Origin: Microcella alkalica
GTDB lineage: Bacteria > Actinomycetota > Actinomycetes > Actinomycetales > Microbacteriaceae
Direction of reading: 5' to 3'
Assembly (NCBI RefSeq): GCF_014595885.1
Contig: NZ_JABUKC010000003.1
Span: 62,001 to 126,000, forward strand
Length of the DNA: 64,000 bases
Shown here: positions 1 through 8,770 of the stretch, piece by piece
How the letters are laid out: every line of letters starts with the position of its first letter
Numbering within the stretch: position 1 is the stretch's first letter
Program-made: the position numbers and the translations under genes
Notes under the pieces: generated by a model
What the model saw: only the letters and a program-made list of their open reading frames with translations
Databases searched by the model: none
What the model was told of the DNA's origin: nothing

Positions 1-1010
1 GCGCCGAGCCTCGCAGCGCTCACCGCGTCGACGGTCGCCGCGGGCCCCCTCGCCCACGGCGCGGTGCCGTGCACGGCGCCGGCGATCGCACCCGCGATGG
101 CAGCGATCGTGTCGGCATCGCCTCCGAGCGAGGCGGCGGCGCGCACCGCGAGCCACGGGTCGTCGACGAGGGCGAGCACGGCGAAGGCCGCCGGAATGGA
201 CTCCTGCGAGGCGAGGCTCGTGCCGACGACGAGCGCGAGGCGGTCGATGGCCTCGCCGAGCGGCACCTCGGCGGCGCGCAGCGACTCGACGAGGGCCATC
301 GCCTCCCGGATGCGCGCCGCGACGTCGGCCCCCGCAACCCAGTGCCCGCGGTCGCGGCACCGCTCGGCCGCATCGACCCCGGCGGCGAGTGCGGCGGGCA
401 GGTCGGCGCCGGCGACTCCGGCGCTCACGGCGGCGGCCACGGCCGAGGCGGCGGCGAGCGCGAGCGAGGTGGCGTGGGTCACCGAGCTCGCGGCCTCGAC
501 GGCGTCGAGCAGGGCATCCGCCCCCGCATCATCAGCAGAGAGGGGCGTCGCGATGCCGACGGGCGCGATGCGCATCGCCGCGCCGTTCGTCGTGCCCGTG
601 CGTCCCGCGGTCTCGAGCGGCTCGCCGCGCAGCACCGCCTGCACGGCGCGCGTGGTCGAGGGCCCGAGCAGGTCGGTCGAACCGCGGCGGCGCATGTCGT
701 CCTCCCACGCGACGAGGGCGCGGGCGAGCGCGGCCGCCTCGATGCGGCCCTCGCCGTCGATGAGCAGTCGCGCGACGAGCAGCGCCTGCTCGGTGTCGTC
801 GGTGATCGCCCCGGCGGGCATGCCCCCGGCGAGCGGATGCTCGGCCTCGGCCTCCACGAAGCCGTCGACGACGCCGCCCGTTCGCTCCCGCACCGCATCG
901 CGGCGCAGCAGCTGGAACGGCATGCCGAGGGCGTCGCCGACCGCGAGCCCCTGCAGCGCGCCGAGCGCGCGATCGAGTTCGCCCTCCGTCGGCGCCGTCG
1001 CGTCGCTCAC
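1..1010 (-). CDS. ADP-ribosylglycohydrolase family protein (3' end beyond window)
   Basis: The family removes ADP-ribose, or hydrolyses related N-glycosidic bonds, with a dinuclear Mg site. Here 336 codons are visible from a GTG start at 1010; the C-terminal end lies beyond base 1. The N-terminal GDALG stretch (about residues 25-29), the AITDDTEQ stretch (near residue 65) and GGDADT (near residue 293) are the metal-binding signatures of the fold, and all acidic residues are kept. The start overlaps the stop of the upstream cysteine hydrolase in a GTGA, so the two are translationally coupled and follow an NCS1 permease. That context suggests salvage of a ribosylated base rather than protein de-ADP-ribosylation. 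Family call is firm; the substrate is inferred. Confidence 0.88.
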   Translation of the reverse strand, partial: MSDATAPTEGELDRALGALQGLAVGDALGMPFQLLRRDAVRERTGGVVDGFVEAEAEHPLAGGMPAGAITDDTEQALLVARLLIDGEGRIEAAALARALVAWEDDMRRRGSTDLLGPSTTRAVQAVLRGEPLETAGRTGTTNGAAMRIAPVGIATPLSADDAGADALLDAVEAASSVTHATSLALAAASAVAAAVSAGVAGADLPAALAAGVDAAERCRDRGHWVAGADVAARIREAMALVESLRAAEVPLGEAIDRLALVVGTSLASQESIPAAFAVLALVDDPWLAVRAAASLGGDADTIAAIAGAIAGAVHGTAPWARGPAATVDAVSAARLG

Positions 1011-1591
1011 GGGCCGGCGACCTCGGCGAGCACCGCGTCGGAGCTGGTGATCTCGATGAGCGGCGCGTAGAGCGCCATCGCGGCAAGCGCCCGCTCGTGG
1101 TCAGCCTCCGAGACCCCCGCGCACGCATCGGCGAGGACGCGCACCCGCACGCCCGCGTCGGCGGCGGCGAGCGCCGTCGAGAGCACGCAGCAGTCGGTCG
1201 AGACCCCGGCGAGCACCAGGTCGTGGCCGACGAGCGAGGCGAGCTCCGCATCCCATTTCGAGAACGTCGTGCGCGTCACGATCCGGTGATCGCCCGCCGG
1301 GAGGCTCGGCAGCAGATCCCAGATCGCATCGGTCGGCGGCACGAGCGCGAACGACCACTGCGCGTAGTAGGGCACCCACGCGCCGACCGGCTCATCGGGA
1401 GCCACGAAGCGCGTGAGGGCGACGCGATCGCCGAAGGCCTCCACGAGGCGCGCGACGGTCGGCTCGATCGCGGGCGAGCCGGGCGCGAACCACGGGCTGC
1501 CCGCCTCGCCGAAGACCCGCTGCATGTCGATGACGACGAGCCACGGATGCCCGCCCGCGCGATCCCCCGCCACCGGGGCCGCACCGCTCAT
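1007..1591 (-). CDS. Isochorismatase-family cysteine hydrolase
   Basis: A 194-residue cytoplasmic hydrolase of the isochorismatase/nicotinamidase fold. The catalytic triad is visible: Asp22 in VVIDMQ, Lys112 in TTFSKWD and the nucleophile Cys in STDCCVLST (residues 132-140). Members cleave amides, carbamates or isochorismate, and the sequence alone does not fix the substrate. The ATG at 1591 overlaps the stop of the upstream permease (ATGA), and its own stop overlaps the start of the ADP-ribosylglycohydrolase gene, so the three are one operon. With a purine/cytosine-type permease upstream, a role in degrading an imported N-heterocycle is plausible. The family is clear, the function is not. 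It is a different protein from the nicotinamidase-like gene at 62486-63070. Confidence 0.85.
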   Translation of the reverse strand: MSGAAPVAGDRAGGHPWLVVIDMQRVFGEAGSPWFAPGSPAIEPTVARLVEAFGDRVALTRFVAPDEPVGAWVPYYAQWSFALVPPTDAIWDLLPSLPAGDHRIVTRTTFSKWDAELASLVGHDLVLAGVSTDCCVLSTALAAADAGVRVRVLADACAGVSEADHERALAAMALYAPLIEITSSDAVLAEVAGP

Positions 1592-3051
1592 CACGCGACG
1601 GGAGCGGTCGCGCCGAGGGCCTCCTGCCGCCGCACGGCCGCGCGGCCGAGCAGCAGGTAGCCGACGAACCCGATCAGCAGCGAGATGAGCACGCCGAGGT
1701 TCGCGCCCTCGAAGCCGGGCGTGAGACCGAGGAAGTACCCCTGCCACAGGAACGCGTCGCCGTAGAAGGCGTTCGAGACGAAGCCCCAGCCGATCGCGGT
1801 GCCGACGACGAGCAGCACGATCGACTCCCAGCGCACGGCGCCGTAGCGGCCGCGGCGGTCGTAGAGCTCGGCGTCGGCGTACGGCTGCTTCCGCAGGATG
1901 ATGTCGGCGATGAACATGCCCGCCCAGGCCGCGATCGGCACGCCGAGCGTGATGAGGAAGCCCTGGAACGGCCCGAAGAAGTCCTGCGCGACGAAGACGA
2001 CGAAGATCGTGCCGAGCACCATGAGGGCGCCGTCGATGCCGACCGCGGCGGCGCGCGGCAGCTTCAGGCCCGCGGCGAGCAGCGACAGCCCCGAGGAGTA
2101 GATGTCGAGCACGGCGCCGCCGACGAAGCCGAGCACGGCGACGATCGCGAACGGCACGAGGAACCAGGTGGGCAGGATCGTCGACAGCGCGCCCACCGGG
2201 TCGGCGCCGATCGCGTCGAGCAGCGTCGTCGACGAGCCGGCGAGCAGCAGGCCGACGAGCAGCAGCAGCGCGGGAGCCCACGAGGCGCCGAACGTCGTCC
2301 AGCCGACGACGCCGCGGCTCGAGGCCGAGCGCGGCAGGTAGCGGGAGTAGTCGGCGGCCGCGTTCACCCAGCCGAGCCCGAAGCCGGTGAGCATGAACAT
2401 GAGGCCGCCGATCACGGCGCCCGCCTCGGCAACCGGCAGCGCGAGCACCGCGCCGAGGTCGATCTGCGGCAGCACGAGCACGACGTAGACGACCGTCAGC
2501 ACGCCCGTGGCGATCGTGATCCACTTCTGCAGCCGCATGATGAGGTCGAAGCCCATGACGCCCGCCCCGATGACGAGCGCCGCGACGACCACGAGCGCCA
2601 CGACCTGCGTGCCGACGCCGGCGTCGAAGCCGAGCGCGCCGAGCACCGTGGAGGTCGCGAGCACGGCGAGCGAGACGAGCACCGTCTCCCAGCCCACGGT
2701 GAGCACCCACGACAGGATGCTCGGCACGCGGTTGCCGTCGACGCCGAAGATCGCCCGGCTCAGCACGAGCGTCGGGGCCGAGCCGCGCTTGCCCGCAAGC
2801 GCGATGACGCCGACGAAGAAGAACGACACGGCGATGCCGATCGCGCCGACGATGAGCGCCTGCCAGAACGAGACGCCGAAGTACAGCAGGAAGGCGCCGT
2901 AGGCGATGCCGAACACCGAGATGTTCGCCGCCGCCCAGGGCCAGAACAGGTCGCGGGGCGCGCCCTTGCGCTCCGACTCGTGGATGACGTTGATGCCGTT
3001 CTGCTCGACGGCGAGCGCCGCAGCGCTCCCGCCCTCGGTCGCCGTCGACAT
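1591..3051 (-). CDS. NCS1-family nucleobase permease (cytosine/purine type)
   Basis: A 486-residue integral membrane protein with about twelve hydrophobic segments, consistent with the nucleobase:cation symporter-1 family (CodB-like: cytosine, purines, allantoin, thiamine). The N-terminal region with WPWAAANISVFG (near residue 40) and the YSRYLPR stretch in the middle are typical. The start at 3051 is chosen because GGAGG lies 7 nt upstream and the encoded N-terminus matches the family; a longer open frame upstream is GC-driven. It is the first gene of an operon with the cysteine hydrolase and ADP-ribosylglycohydrolase genes. Substrate specificity cannot be read from the sequence. Confidence 0.88.
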   Translation of the reverse strand: MSTATEGGSAAALAVEQNGINVIHESERKGAPRDLFWPWAAANISVFGIAYGAFLLYFGVSFWQALIVGAIGIAVSFFFVGVIALAGKRGSAPTLVLSRAIFGVDGNRVPSILSWVLTVGWETVLVSLAVLATSTVLGALGFDAGVGTQVVALVVVAALVIGAGVMGFDLIMRLQKWITIATGVLTVVYVVLVLPQIDLGAVLALPVAEAGAVIGGLMFMLTGFGLGWVNAAADYSRYLPRSASSRGVVGWTTFGASWAPALLLLVGLLLAGSSTTLLDAIGADPVGALSTILPTWFLVPFAIVAVLGFVGGAVLDIYSSGLSLLAAGLKLPRAAAVGIDGALMVLGTIFVVFVAQDFFGPFQGFLITLGVPIAAWAGMFIADIILRKQPYADAELYDRRGRYGAVRWESIVLLVVGTAIGWGFVSNAFYGDAFLWQGYFLGLTPGFEGANLGVLISLLIGFVGYLLLGRAAVRRQEALGATAPVA

Positions 3052-3219
3052 GGGGGTTCCTCCAGTGCGCGGGGTGGTCGACCGCGGGTGAGGAGCGGCC
3101 GTCGCCGCGAGCGTATCCCCGGCCCCCGGGGCGGTCAACGCGCCGCGCACAGCGGTCCTCGGGCCGCACGCGACCACCGACGGGGGCGCGGGGGCGTCGC
3201 GAGCCCCGGATGCCCGGAC
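3052..3219. other. Promoter-bearing intergenic region, permease operon
   Basis: No gene is seen in these 168 bases. On the minus strand a TACGCT box near 3111-3116 could be the -10 of the permease operon, followed by a leader of roughly 55 nt and the GGAGG ribosome binding site near 3058-3062. No clear -35 box or operator palindrome was found. Confidence 0.35.
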
Positions 3220-4449
3220 TCAGCGGGCGAGCGCGCTCCGCACCCGGCGGGCGCCGGTGACGATCGCGCGCGCGGGCGCCCCGACGGCGAGCGCCGCCGC
3301 ACCGCTCACCGAGCGGTCGTGGGCGCCGAGGGCGGTCTTGCGATCCCAGGCCCGGCGCAGCGGACCGCCGAGGGTCGAGCGCACGGGGCGGCGCGTCGGC
3401 AGCCCTCCGCCCGCGCGCTCGGCGACGAGCTCGGCGAGCGCGGTCGCGGCGTCGGCGTCGGCCTCGGCGTGGAGGTAGTTGTCGGCGGCCCACGCGGCCG
3501 CGGGCATCCGGAACCGGCCCTCGAGCATGTCGGCGACCGAGCCCAGCAGTCCCGAACCGCGGAAGACCGTGTTGATGAGCGCGTCGTCGACGCCGAAGTC
3601 GTCGAGCGCGATCGAGGGGATGCCCCGCGCGACCGCCTCGACGATCGCGGTCGAGCTCACCGTGGCGAGCGCGCCCGCGGTGTCGAGGGTCTGCAGCATC
3701 GAGCCCCCGCGCACGATGAGGTTCGGGGCCCGGTGCGGCAGCTCGTCAAGCAGCGCGGCGAGGGGCCAGCGCTCGGCGTGGGTCTGCTGCTCGCCCGCGC
3801 CCGCGCGCACCTTGAGCACGACGCGACGCTCGGGGCGACGCCTGGCGAGCTCGTCGAGGCGGGCGACGAGCCAGCGACGCTCGTCGAGCGACGCGGGCAC
3901 GAGCGCCTGGGCGGCGAAGACGATGTCGTCGCCGGCCGAGGCGTGGCGCTCGAGGAAGGGCAGCGTCGACAGGGCGAACCGCTGCGGCCAGCCCAGCTCG
4001 CGGGCTCGGGCCGCGAACGCCCGGCGCTCGCCGCGCGAGTGCACGAGCATGAGGTCGGCCTGCGCGCGGTAGAACAGGGCCTTGCGGGTGGCGGGGATCG
4101 CCACCCCCGGCAGCCCCGTGACCAGCACCGGTCGGTGCGGCAGCTCGGCGAGCTCGCGCAGCACGACGGCCGCGGCGGGTCCGCGCATGCCGACGAGCAC
4201 CGCGTCGGGGCGGCGCTGGCGCACCTGCTCGACGAGGTCGTCGAGCGCGAGCACGGCGAGGTCGCGACTGCGCCAGCGCGTGCGGTCGAGCGCGGCGCGG
4301 CGCTGCGGCTCGCTCGGCAGCACCGGATTCGCGAGCAGCTGCAGGGCCACGTCGCCGACCGTCCAGGGCGCCTGCTCGGCCAGCCGCTCGGCCGTGCCCG
4401 CGACCCACTTGAGGTACGAGTCGGAGTCGGCGAGCGCGACGAGGGTCAT
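3220..4449 (-). CDS. Putative glycosyltransferase (DUF6716-like), nonulosonate cluster
   Basis: A 409-residue soluble protein, last gene of the nonulosonic-acid cluster. It looks like a GT-B glycosyltransferase: repeated Rossmann-like segments such as RRPDAVLVGMRGP and RPVLVTGLPGV, and a C-terminal half with SSTAIVEAVARGIPS, which resembles the nucleotide-sugar binding region of CapA/KpsS-like and polysaccharide pyruvyltransferase-like enzymes. I associate it with the DUF6716 putative glycosyltransferase family from memory; that needs a profile search. Its ATG overlaps the NeuB stop (ATGA). A role in polymerising or attaching the activated sugar made by the upstream genes is inferred from context only. 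Confidence 0.65.
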   Translation of the reverse strand: MTLVALADSDSYLKWVAGTAERLAEQAPWTVGDVALQLLANPVLPSEPQRRAALDRTRWRSRDLAVLALDDLVEQVRQRRPDAVLVGMRGPAAAVVLRELAELPHRPVLVTGLPGVAIPATRKALFYRAQADLMLVHSRGERRAFAARARELGWPQRFALSTLPFLERHASAGDDIVFAAQALVPASLDERRWLVARLDELARRRPERRVVLKVRAGAGEQQTHAERWPLAALLDELPHRAPNLIVRGGSMLQTLDTAGALATVSSTAIVEAVARGIPSIALDDFGVDDALINTVFRGSGLLGSVADMLEGRFRMPAAAWAADNYLHAEADADAATALAELVAERAGGGLPTRRPVRSTLGGPLRRAWDRKTALGAHDRSVSGAAALAVGAPARAIVTGARRVRSALAR

Positions 4450-5321
4450 GCGCCGACGCGGCGCAGCTTCGCCATCGGCGCGAGCTCGCCGGGCTGCACG
4501 CGCTTGAAGCCGTCGCCGAGCGCCTGCTCGATGATCCGGATGTCGCGCACGAGGTGCTCGAGCCCCTGCGGCTCGAGCGAGGCGGCGTGGTCGCTGCCCC
4601 ACATGGTGCGGTCGAGGGTGATGTGCCGCTCGATGACCGTCGCGCCGAGCGCGGTCGCCGCGAGGCTGATCTGCAGGCCCCGCTCGTGGCCCGAGTAGCC
4701 GATCGGCACCCCGGAGTAGCGCGCGCCGAGGGCCGGGATCATGCGAAGGTTCGCCTCCTCCGCCGGCATCGGGTACGTCGACGTCGCGTGCAGCACGATG
4801 AGTCGGTCGTCGGCGTCGAGCGCGGCGACGGCGGCGTCGATCTGCTCGAGCGTCGACATGCCGGTCGAGAGGATCACGGGCCGCCCGGTCGCGCCGATCG
4901 CCCGCAGCAGTGCGAGGTCGGTCACCGAGGCCGACGCGACCTTGTACGCCGCGACGTTGAGGCTCTCGAGGAAGTCGACGCTCGGCTCGTCCCACGGCGA
5001 GGCGAACCACGTCAGGCCGCGCAGCGTCGCGTGGTCGCCGATCTCGATGTACTGCTCGCGATCGAGCTCGACGCGGCGCCGGTACTCGAGGTAGGTCATG
5101 GTGCCCCACGGCGTCTCGCGCTCGACGTCGCGCATGTGCGCGGGCGTCGCGAGCTCGGGGGTGCGCTTCTGGAGCTTCACGGCGTCGGCCCCGGCATCGG
5201 CCGCGACGTCGATGAGGCGCTTGGCGAGGTTGACGTCGCCGTTGTGGTTGAGGCCGATCTCGGCGATGACGTAGACGGGGTGGCCGGGCCCCACGGGCCG
5301 ACCGGCGATCGTGACGCTCAC
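4446..5321 (-). CDS. neuB: N-acetylneuraminate synthase family protein (NeuB-like)
   Basis: A condensing enzyme expected to join phosphoenolpyruvate to a six-carbon sugar to give a nine-carbon nonulosonic acid (Neu5Ac, Kdn or relatives). 291 residues. Visible NeuB features are VIAEIGLNHNGD (residues 18-29), KLQKRTPEL, WFASPWDE, YKVASASVTD, ILSTGMST and GYSGHERG, ending with the metal-binding VIERHITLDR. The usual NeuB length is about 340-350 with a C-terminal antifreeze-like SAF domain; this protein stops at KLRRVGA, before that domain. GTG start at 5321 with GGAGGAG about 8 nt upstream; the start overlaps the CMP-transferase stop (GTGA). The precursor sugar is unknown because no NeuC-like epimerase is nearby. 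Confidence 0.88.
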   Translation of the reverse strand: MSVTIAGRPVGPGHPVYVIAEIGLNHNGDVNLAKRLIDVAADAGADAVKLQKRTPELATPAHMRDVERETPWGTMTYLEYRRRVELDREQYIEIGDHATLRGLTWFASPWDEPSVDFLESLNVAAYKVASASVTDLALLRAIGATGRPVILSTGMSTLEQIDAAVAALDADDRLIVLHATSTYPMPAEEANLRMIPALGARYSGVPIGYSGHERGLQISLAATALGATVIERHITLDRTMWGSDHAASLEPQGLEHLVRDIRIIEQALGDGFKRVQPGELAPMAKLRRVGA

Positions 5322-6004
5322 GCGTCTCCTCCTTCGATGGTGCCCGCGAGGGCGTCGGCGAGCCGCAGCTGCTGCTCGGTGTCGATCTCGAGCGCGCCGC
5401 GCTCGTCGACGACGGCCGGCTCGATGCGGCCGAAGAAGCGGTGCCGCGCGGCGCGGAACCCCGCGGCGTCGAGCACGTAGAAGGCGCCCGTCTCGGCGAC
5501 CTGGGGCGGCAGCTCCTGCCGGCGGGGGCGGTGTGCGGCGTCGTGGTTGACGCCCGCCCAGCCGCCGGAGGGCTCGTTGCTCGGCGCCCAGAGGAACACC
5601 GGAGTCGCGATCGCGGCGAAGACGACGTCGGCCTCGCCGGAGCGCACGCGGGCGACCGCGGCATCCAGGTCATCGTGGTCGACGAAGGGCGACGTCGCCT
5701 GCACGAACACGAGGACGTCGACCCCGTCTCCCGCGACCTCGAGGGCGTGCAGCAGCGCGCTCTCGCTCGCCGCCTCGTCGGTCGCGAGCTCGGCGGGCCG
5801 CACGACGACGACCGCGCCGCTCGCCTCGGCCTCGCGGGCGATCGCCGGATCGTCGGTGCTCACCACGACCCGGTCGACGGATGCCGCGGCGCGGGCCGCG
5901 CCGACCGCCCTCGCCACGAGACTCCGCCCGCCGACCGTGCGCAGGTTCTTGCCGGGCACTCCCTTCGACCCGCCCCTCGCCGGGATCACCGCGAGCACGG
6001 TCAT
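5318..6004 (-). CDS. neuA: Acylneuraminate cytidylyltransferase (CMP-nonulosonate synthetase)
   Basis: A 228-residue nucleotidyltransferase that activates the nonulosonic acid as its CMP-sugar. The N-terminal CTP-binding motif VIPARGGSKGVPGKN (residues 6-20) is characteristic. FVQATSPF and TGAFYVLD further along are typical of CMP-NeuAc/CMP-Kdn synthetases, and the C-terminal DERGALEIDTEQQL matches the acidic metal and dimer region. The ATG at 6004 overlaps the stop of the upstream glycosyltransferase gene (ATGA), and its stop overlaps the NeuB start, so synthase and activator are made together. The exact sugar (Neu5Ac, Kdn, legionaminic or pseudaminic acid) cannot be told from the sequence. 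Confidence 0.88.
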   Translation of the reverse strand: MTVLAVIPARGGSKGVPGKNLRTVGGRSLVARAVGAARAAASVDRVVVSTDDPAIAREAEASGAVVVVRPAELATDEAASESALLHALEVAGDGVDVLVFVQATSPFVDHDDLDAAVARVRSGEADVVFAAIATPVFLWAPSNEPSGGWAGVNHDAAHRPRRQELPPQVAETGAFYVLDAAGFRAARHRFFGRIEPAVVDERGALEIDTEQQLRLADALAGTIEGGDA

Positions 6005-6945
6005 GACGCCGCCGCCAGCGGGTCGGCGAGCAGCACGCGCGAGCCGGTGCCCTCGAGCACGAGCTGCAGGGTCTCGAGCGCGCTCGACGGGCGGCTCACG
6101 ATGTCGAGGGGGCGCGCGGCGCCGCCGAGCGCGAGCTCGACGGGCACGAGCGGGGCGATGACCTCGACGTGGCGCTCGCGGGCGAGGGCGCGCACGAACC
6201 ACTCCGGCTCACGACGGTGGGGCAGGTAGGCGATGCGGCCGGCGCGCGCGAGGGCGAGCACGAGCGCGCGCTGCTCGTCGGGGGTCGAGGTGCGATCGGC
6301 GACGGCCGCGGTGCCGAGCACGACGCGGCGACCGGCCGGCACGTCGCGCGCGGCGAGACCGTGCGCGCGCGTCCAGGCGAAGCGGTGGTGCCGCACCGCG
6401 GCCCCGAGTCCCTCCAGCAGGGCGACCGCCGGGTCGCCGGGGTCGAGGTAGGTCGTCACCTCGAGCCGCCCCTCCTCGGCGAGCGCCCGCAGCGTGCGGG
6501 TGGTCGCCTCGGCGAGCGTGCGACGAAGCCCCGGCACGCGCTCACCCGGTCGGCGATCCGGGCGCAGCAGCGGCTCGCCCGCCGCGAGCAGCCGCGCGAG
6601 CCTGCGGGTGATGGCGCCGTCGTCGACGAGCACGAGCCGCTCGGGCACCGCCCGCGCGAGGCGCGCCTGCACGAGGCCGGAGAACGCGTCCCCGACGAGC
6701 CAGTCGCCGCCCGCCGCGAAGCGGTGCCACGGCAGCAGCCGGCGCTCGAGCCCGATGCCGACGCCCTCCGGCTCGCCGCCGCGCTCGTGCACGAGCGTCG
6801 CGGTGCGCTCCAGCTGCGCGTCGCCCGCCCGGGGCACGATGGCGATCGGCCGCTCGCGCTCGCCCTCGGTGAGCGCCGCGTGCTCGAGCGCGCCCAGCAG
6901 CTGCAGCGGCGACTCGACCCACGCAGTCGTGCACGGCCTCGGCAT
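6001..6945 (-). CDS. Polysialyltransferase-like glycosyltransferase
   Basis: A 314-residue protein, first gene of the cluster. The N-terminus, with WVESPLQLLGALEHA (residues 9-23), and the later VLGTAAVADR and ASSALETLQLVLEG-type C-terminal segment resemble bacterial alpha-2,8-polysialyltransferase / GT52-like CMP-sialic acid glycosyltransferases, which begin with a similar SP-LQ-L-N-A-E pattern. It has no signal peptide or membrane segment, so it should act on the cytoplasmic side. The start at 6945 has GAGGGGG about 8 nt upstream. Immediately downstream are the CMP-activator and synthase, supporting a CMP-nonulosonate donor. Similarity is weak enough that the enzyme class is probable rather than certain. 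Confidence 0.65.
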   Translation of the reverse strand: MPRPCTTAWVESPLQLLGALEHAALTEGERERPIAIVPRAGDAQLERTATLVHERGGEPEGVGIGLERRLLPWHRFAAGGDWLVGDAFSGLVQARLARAVPERLVLVDDGAITRRLARLLAAGEPLLRPDRRPGERVPGLRRTLAEATTRTLRALAEEGRLEVTTYLDPGDPAVALLEGLGAAVRHHRFAWTRAHGLAARDVPAGRRVVLGTAAVADRTSTPDEQRALVLALARAGRIAYLPHRREPEWFVRALARERHVEVIAPLVPVELALGGAARPLDIVSRPSSALETLQLVLEGTGSRVLLADPLAAAS

Positions 6946-7171
6946 GCGGATCCCCCTCGCCAGCCCGCACGAGCGCGGGCACCCCCGCCCGCTCGCGGGC
7001 TCGGTTCGCCAGCGACGGTACGAGCGGCCGGTGACGGCGCGCGGGCGCCGCGGTGAACGGAGGGCGACCGTCCGATGACCGCGCGCCGTCTCGCGACGCA
7101 CACCGGGCATCCCCCTTTTTGTGGCCTTCCACCAACGGCACCCCGCCCTGCCTGGTCGATAGGCTGACCCG
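6946..7171. other. Divergent intergenic region, nonulosonate cluster / accD
   Basis: 226 bases with no gene, separating the leftward sugar cluster from rightward accD. Two short GC hairpins (GCCCGC/GCGGGC at 6963-6980 and about 6987-7000) fall in the probable leader of the leftward transcript. A TACCGT box near 7016 on the minus strand is a possible -10. The accD -10 box is at 7160-7165. Confidence 0.4.
7160..7165 (+). promoter_or_regulatory. -10 box TAGGCT of accD, leaderless
   Basis: TAGGCT lies 6 nt before the GTG start at 7172. RNA synthesis begins about 7 nt after a -10 box, so the mRNA should start at or next to the start codon. No Shine-Dalgarno sequence is present. Confidence 0.6.
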
Positions 7172-8770
7172 GTGACCGACGAGACCACAGCCCCCGACCT
7201 GTCGACGACCGCCGGCAAGATCGCCGATCTGCGCGTGCGCTACCACGAGGCCGTGACGGCGGCGGGCGAGGCGGCGATCGAGAAGCAGCACGCGAAGGGC
7301 AAGCTCACGGCCCGCGAGCGCATCGACGCGCTGCTCGACCATGGCAGCTTCGTCGAGCTCGACGAGTTCGTCCGCCACCGCACGCACGCCTTCGGCATGG
7401 AGGCCAAGCGCCCCTACGGCGACGCGGTCGTCACCGGCACCGGCACGATCCACGGCCGGCAGGTGACCGTCTACAGCCAGGACTTCACGATCTTCGGCGG
7501 CTCGCTCGGCGAAGTCGCGGGCGAGAAGATCATCAAGGTCATGGAGCTCGCCATCAAGACGGGCGTGCCGATCATCGGCATCCTCGACTCGGGCGGCGCG
7601 CGCATCCAGGAGGGCGTCGTCGCGCTCGGCAAGTACGGCGAGATCTTCCGCCGCAACACCGCCGCGTCGGGCGTGATCCCGCAGATCTCGATCATCTGCG
7701 GCCCCGCCGCGGGCGGCGCCGTGTACTCGCCGGCCCTCACCGACTTCGTCATCATGGTCGACAAGACCAGCCAGATGTTCGTCACCGGCCCCGACGTCAT
7801 CAAGACCGTCACGGGCGAGGACGTCGGCATGGAGGAGCTCGGCGGCGCGCTCACCCACAACCGCACCTCGGGCGTCTCGCACTACCTCGCGCAGGACGAG
7901 CCCGACGCCTTCGACTTCGCCCGCTCGCTGCTGAGCTACCTGCCCGACAACAACCTCGCCGAGCTGCCCGAGTACGCCTCCGACGCCGAGCTCGAGGTCA
8001 CCGACGACGACCGCCGCCTCAACGCGATGATCCCCGACAGCCCGAACCAGCCCTACGACGTGCTCGACATCATCGACCACGTCGTCGACGCGGGGTCGTT
8101 CCTGGAGGTGCAGCCGCTCTTCGCGCCGAACATCGTCATCGGCTTCGCACGTGTCGAGGGCCGCAGCGTCGGCGTCATCGCGAACCAGCCGAAGGCGATG
8201 GCCGGCACGCTCAACATCGACGCCGGCGAGAAGGCCGCGCGCTTCGTGCGCTTCTGCGACGCCTTCTCGATCCCGATCCTGACGCTCGTCGACGTGCCCG
8301 GCTACCTGCCCGGCACCGACCAGGAGTGGACGGGCGTCATCCGCCGCGGCGCGAAGCTGCTGTACGCCTACGCCGAGGCGACCGTGCCGCTCGTCACGGT
8401 CATCACGCGCAAGGCCTACGGCGGCGCGTACATCGTCATGGGCTCGAAGCAGCTCGGCGCCGACATCAACCTCGCCTGGCCGACGGCCGAGATCGCCGTG
8501 ATGGGCGGGCAGGGCGCGGTGAACATCCTGTACCGCAACGAGATCAAGGCGGCCGAGGCGAACGGCGAGGATGTCGCGGCGGTGCGCACGCGGCTGGCGA
8601 ACGAGTACACCTACAACGTCGCGAGCCCGTTCCTGGCGGCCGAGCGCGGCGAGATCGACGGCATCATCGAGCCGGCGGCGACGCGCGTGGCGGTCATCAA
8701 GGCGCTGCGGGCGCTCAAGGGCAAGCGCGCGAGCCTGCCGCCGAAGAAGCACGGGAACATCCCGCTGTGA
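7172..8770 (+). CDS. accD: Acyl-CoA carboxylase carboxyltransferase (beta) subunit
   Basis: A 532-residue carboxyltransferase that moves CO2 from carboxybiotin to acetyl- or propionyl-CoA, giving malonyl- or methylmalonyl-CoA. Both crotonase-like halves are present. GGARIQEGV and [13 protein letters not shown] form the first oxyanion/CoA region (around residues 137-190), and [11 protein letters not shown] with [10 protein letters not shown] forms the second (around 370-425), typical of AccD5/PccB. Length equals the family norm. The GTG start at 7172 sits 6 nt after a TAGGCT box with no ribosome binding site. Its stop overlaps the accE start (GTGA). The partner alpha subunit is encoded at 16395-18170, not adjacent. 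Confidence 0.95.
   Translation: MTDETTAPDLSTTAGKIADLRVRYHEAVTAAGEAAIEKQHAKGKLTARERIDALLDHGSFVELDEFVRHRTHAFGMEAKRPYGDAVVTGTGTIHGRQVTVYSQDFTIFGGSLGEVAGEKIIKVMELAIKTGVPIIGILDSGGARIQEGVVALGKYGEIFRRNTAASGVIPQISIICGPAAGGAVYSPALTDFVIMVDKTSQMFVTGPDVIKTVTGEDVGMEELGGALTHNRTSGVSHYLAQDEPDAFDFARSLLSYLPDNNLAELPEYASDAELEVTDDDRRLNAMIPDSPNQPYDVLDIIDHVVDAGSFLEVQPLFAPNIVIGFARVEGRSVGVIANQPKAMAGTLNIDAGEKAARFVRFCDAFSIPILTLVDVPGYLPGTDQEWTGVIRRGAKLLYAYAEATVPLVTVITRKAYGGAYIVMGSKQLGADINLAWPTAEIAVMGGQGAVNILYRNEIKAAEANGEDVAAVRTRLANEYTYNVASPFLAAERGEIDGIIEPAATRVAVIKALRALKGKRASLPPKKHGNIPL

Noticed and set aside
64-1070. Plus-strand open frames across the first kilobase
   Set aside because: They are antisense to the ADP-ribosylglycohydrolase gene, whose motifs are clear on the minus strand, and have shadow composition.
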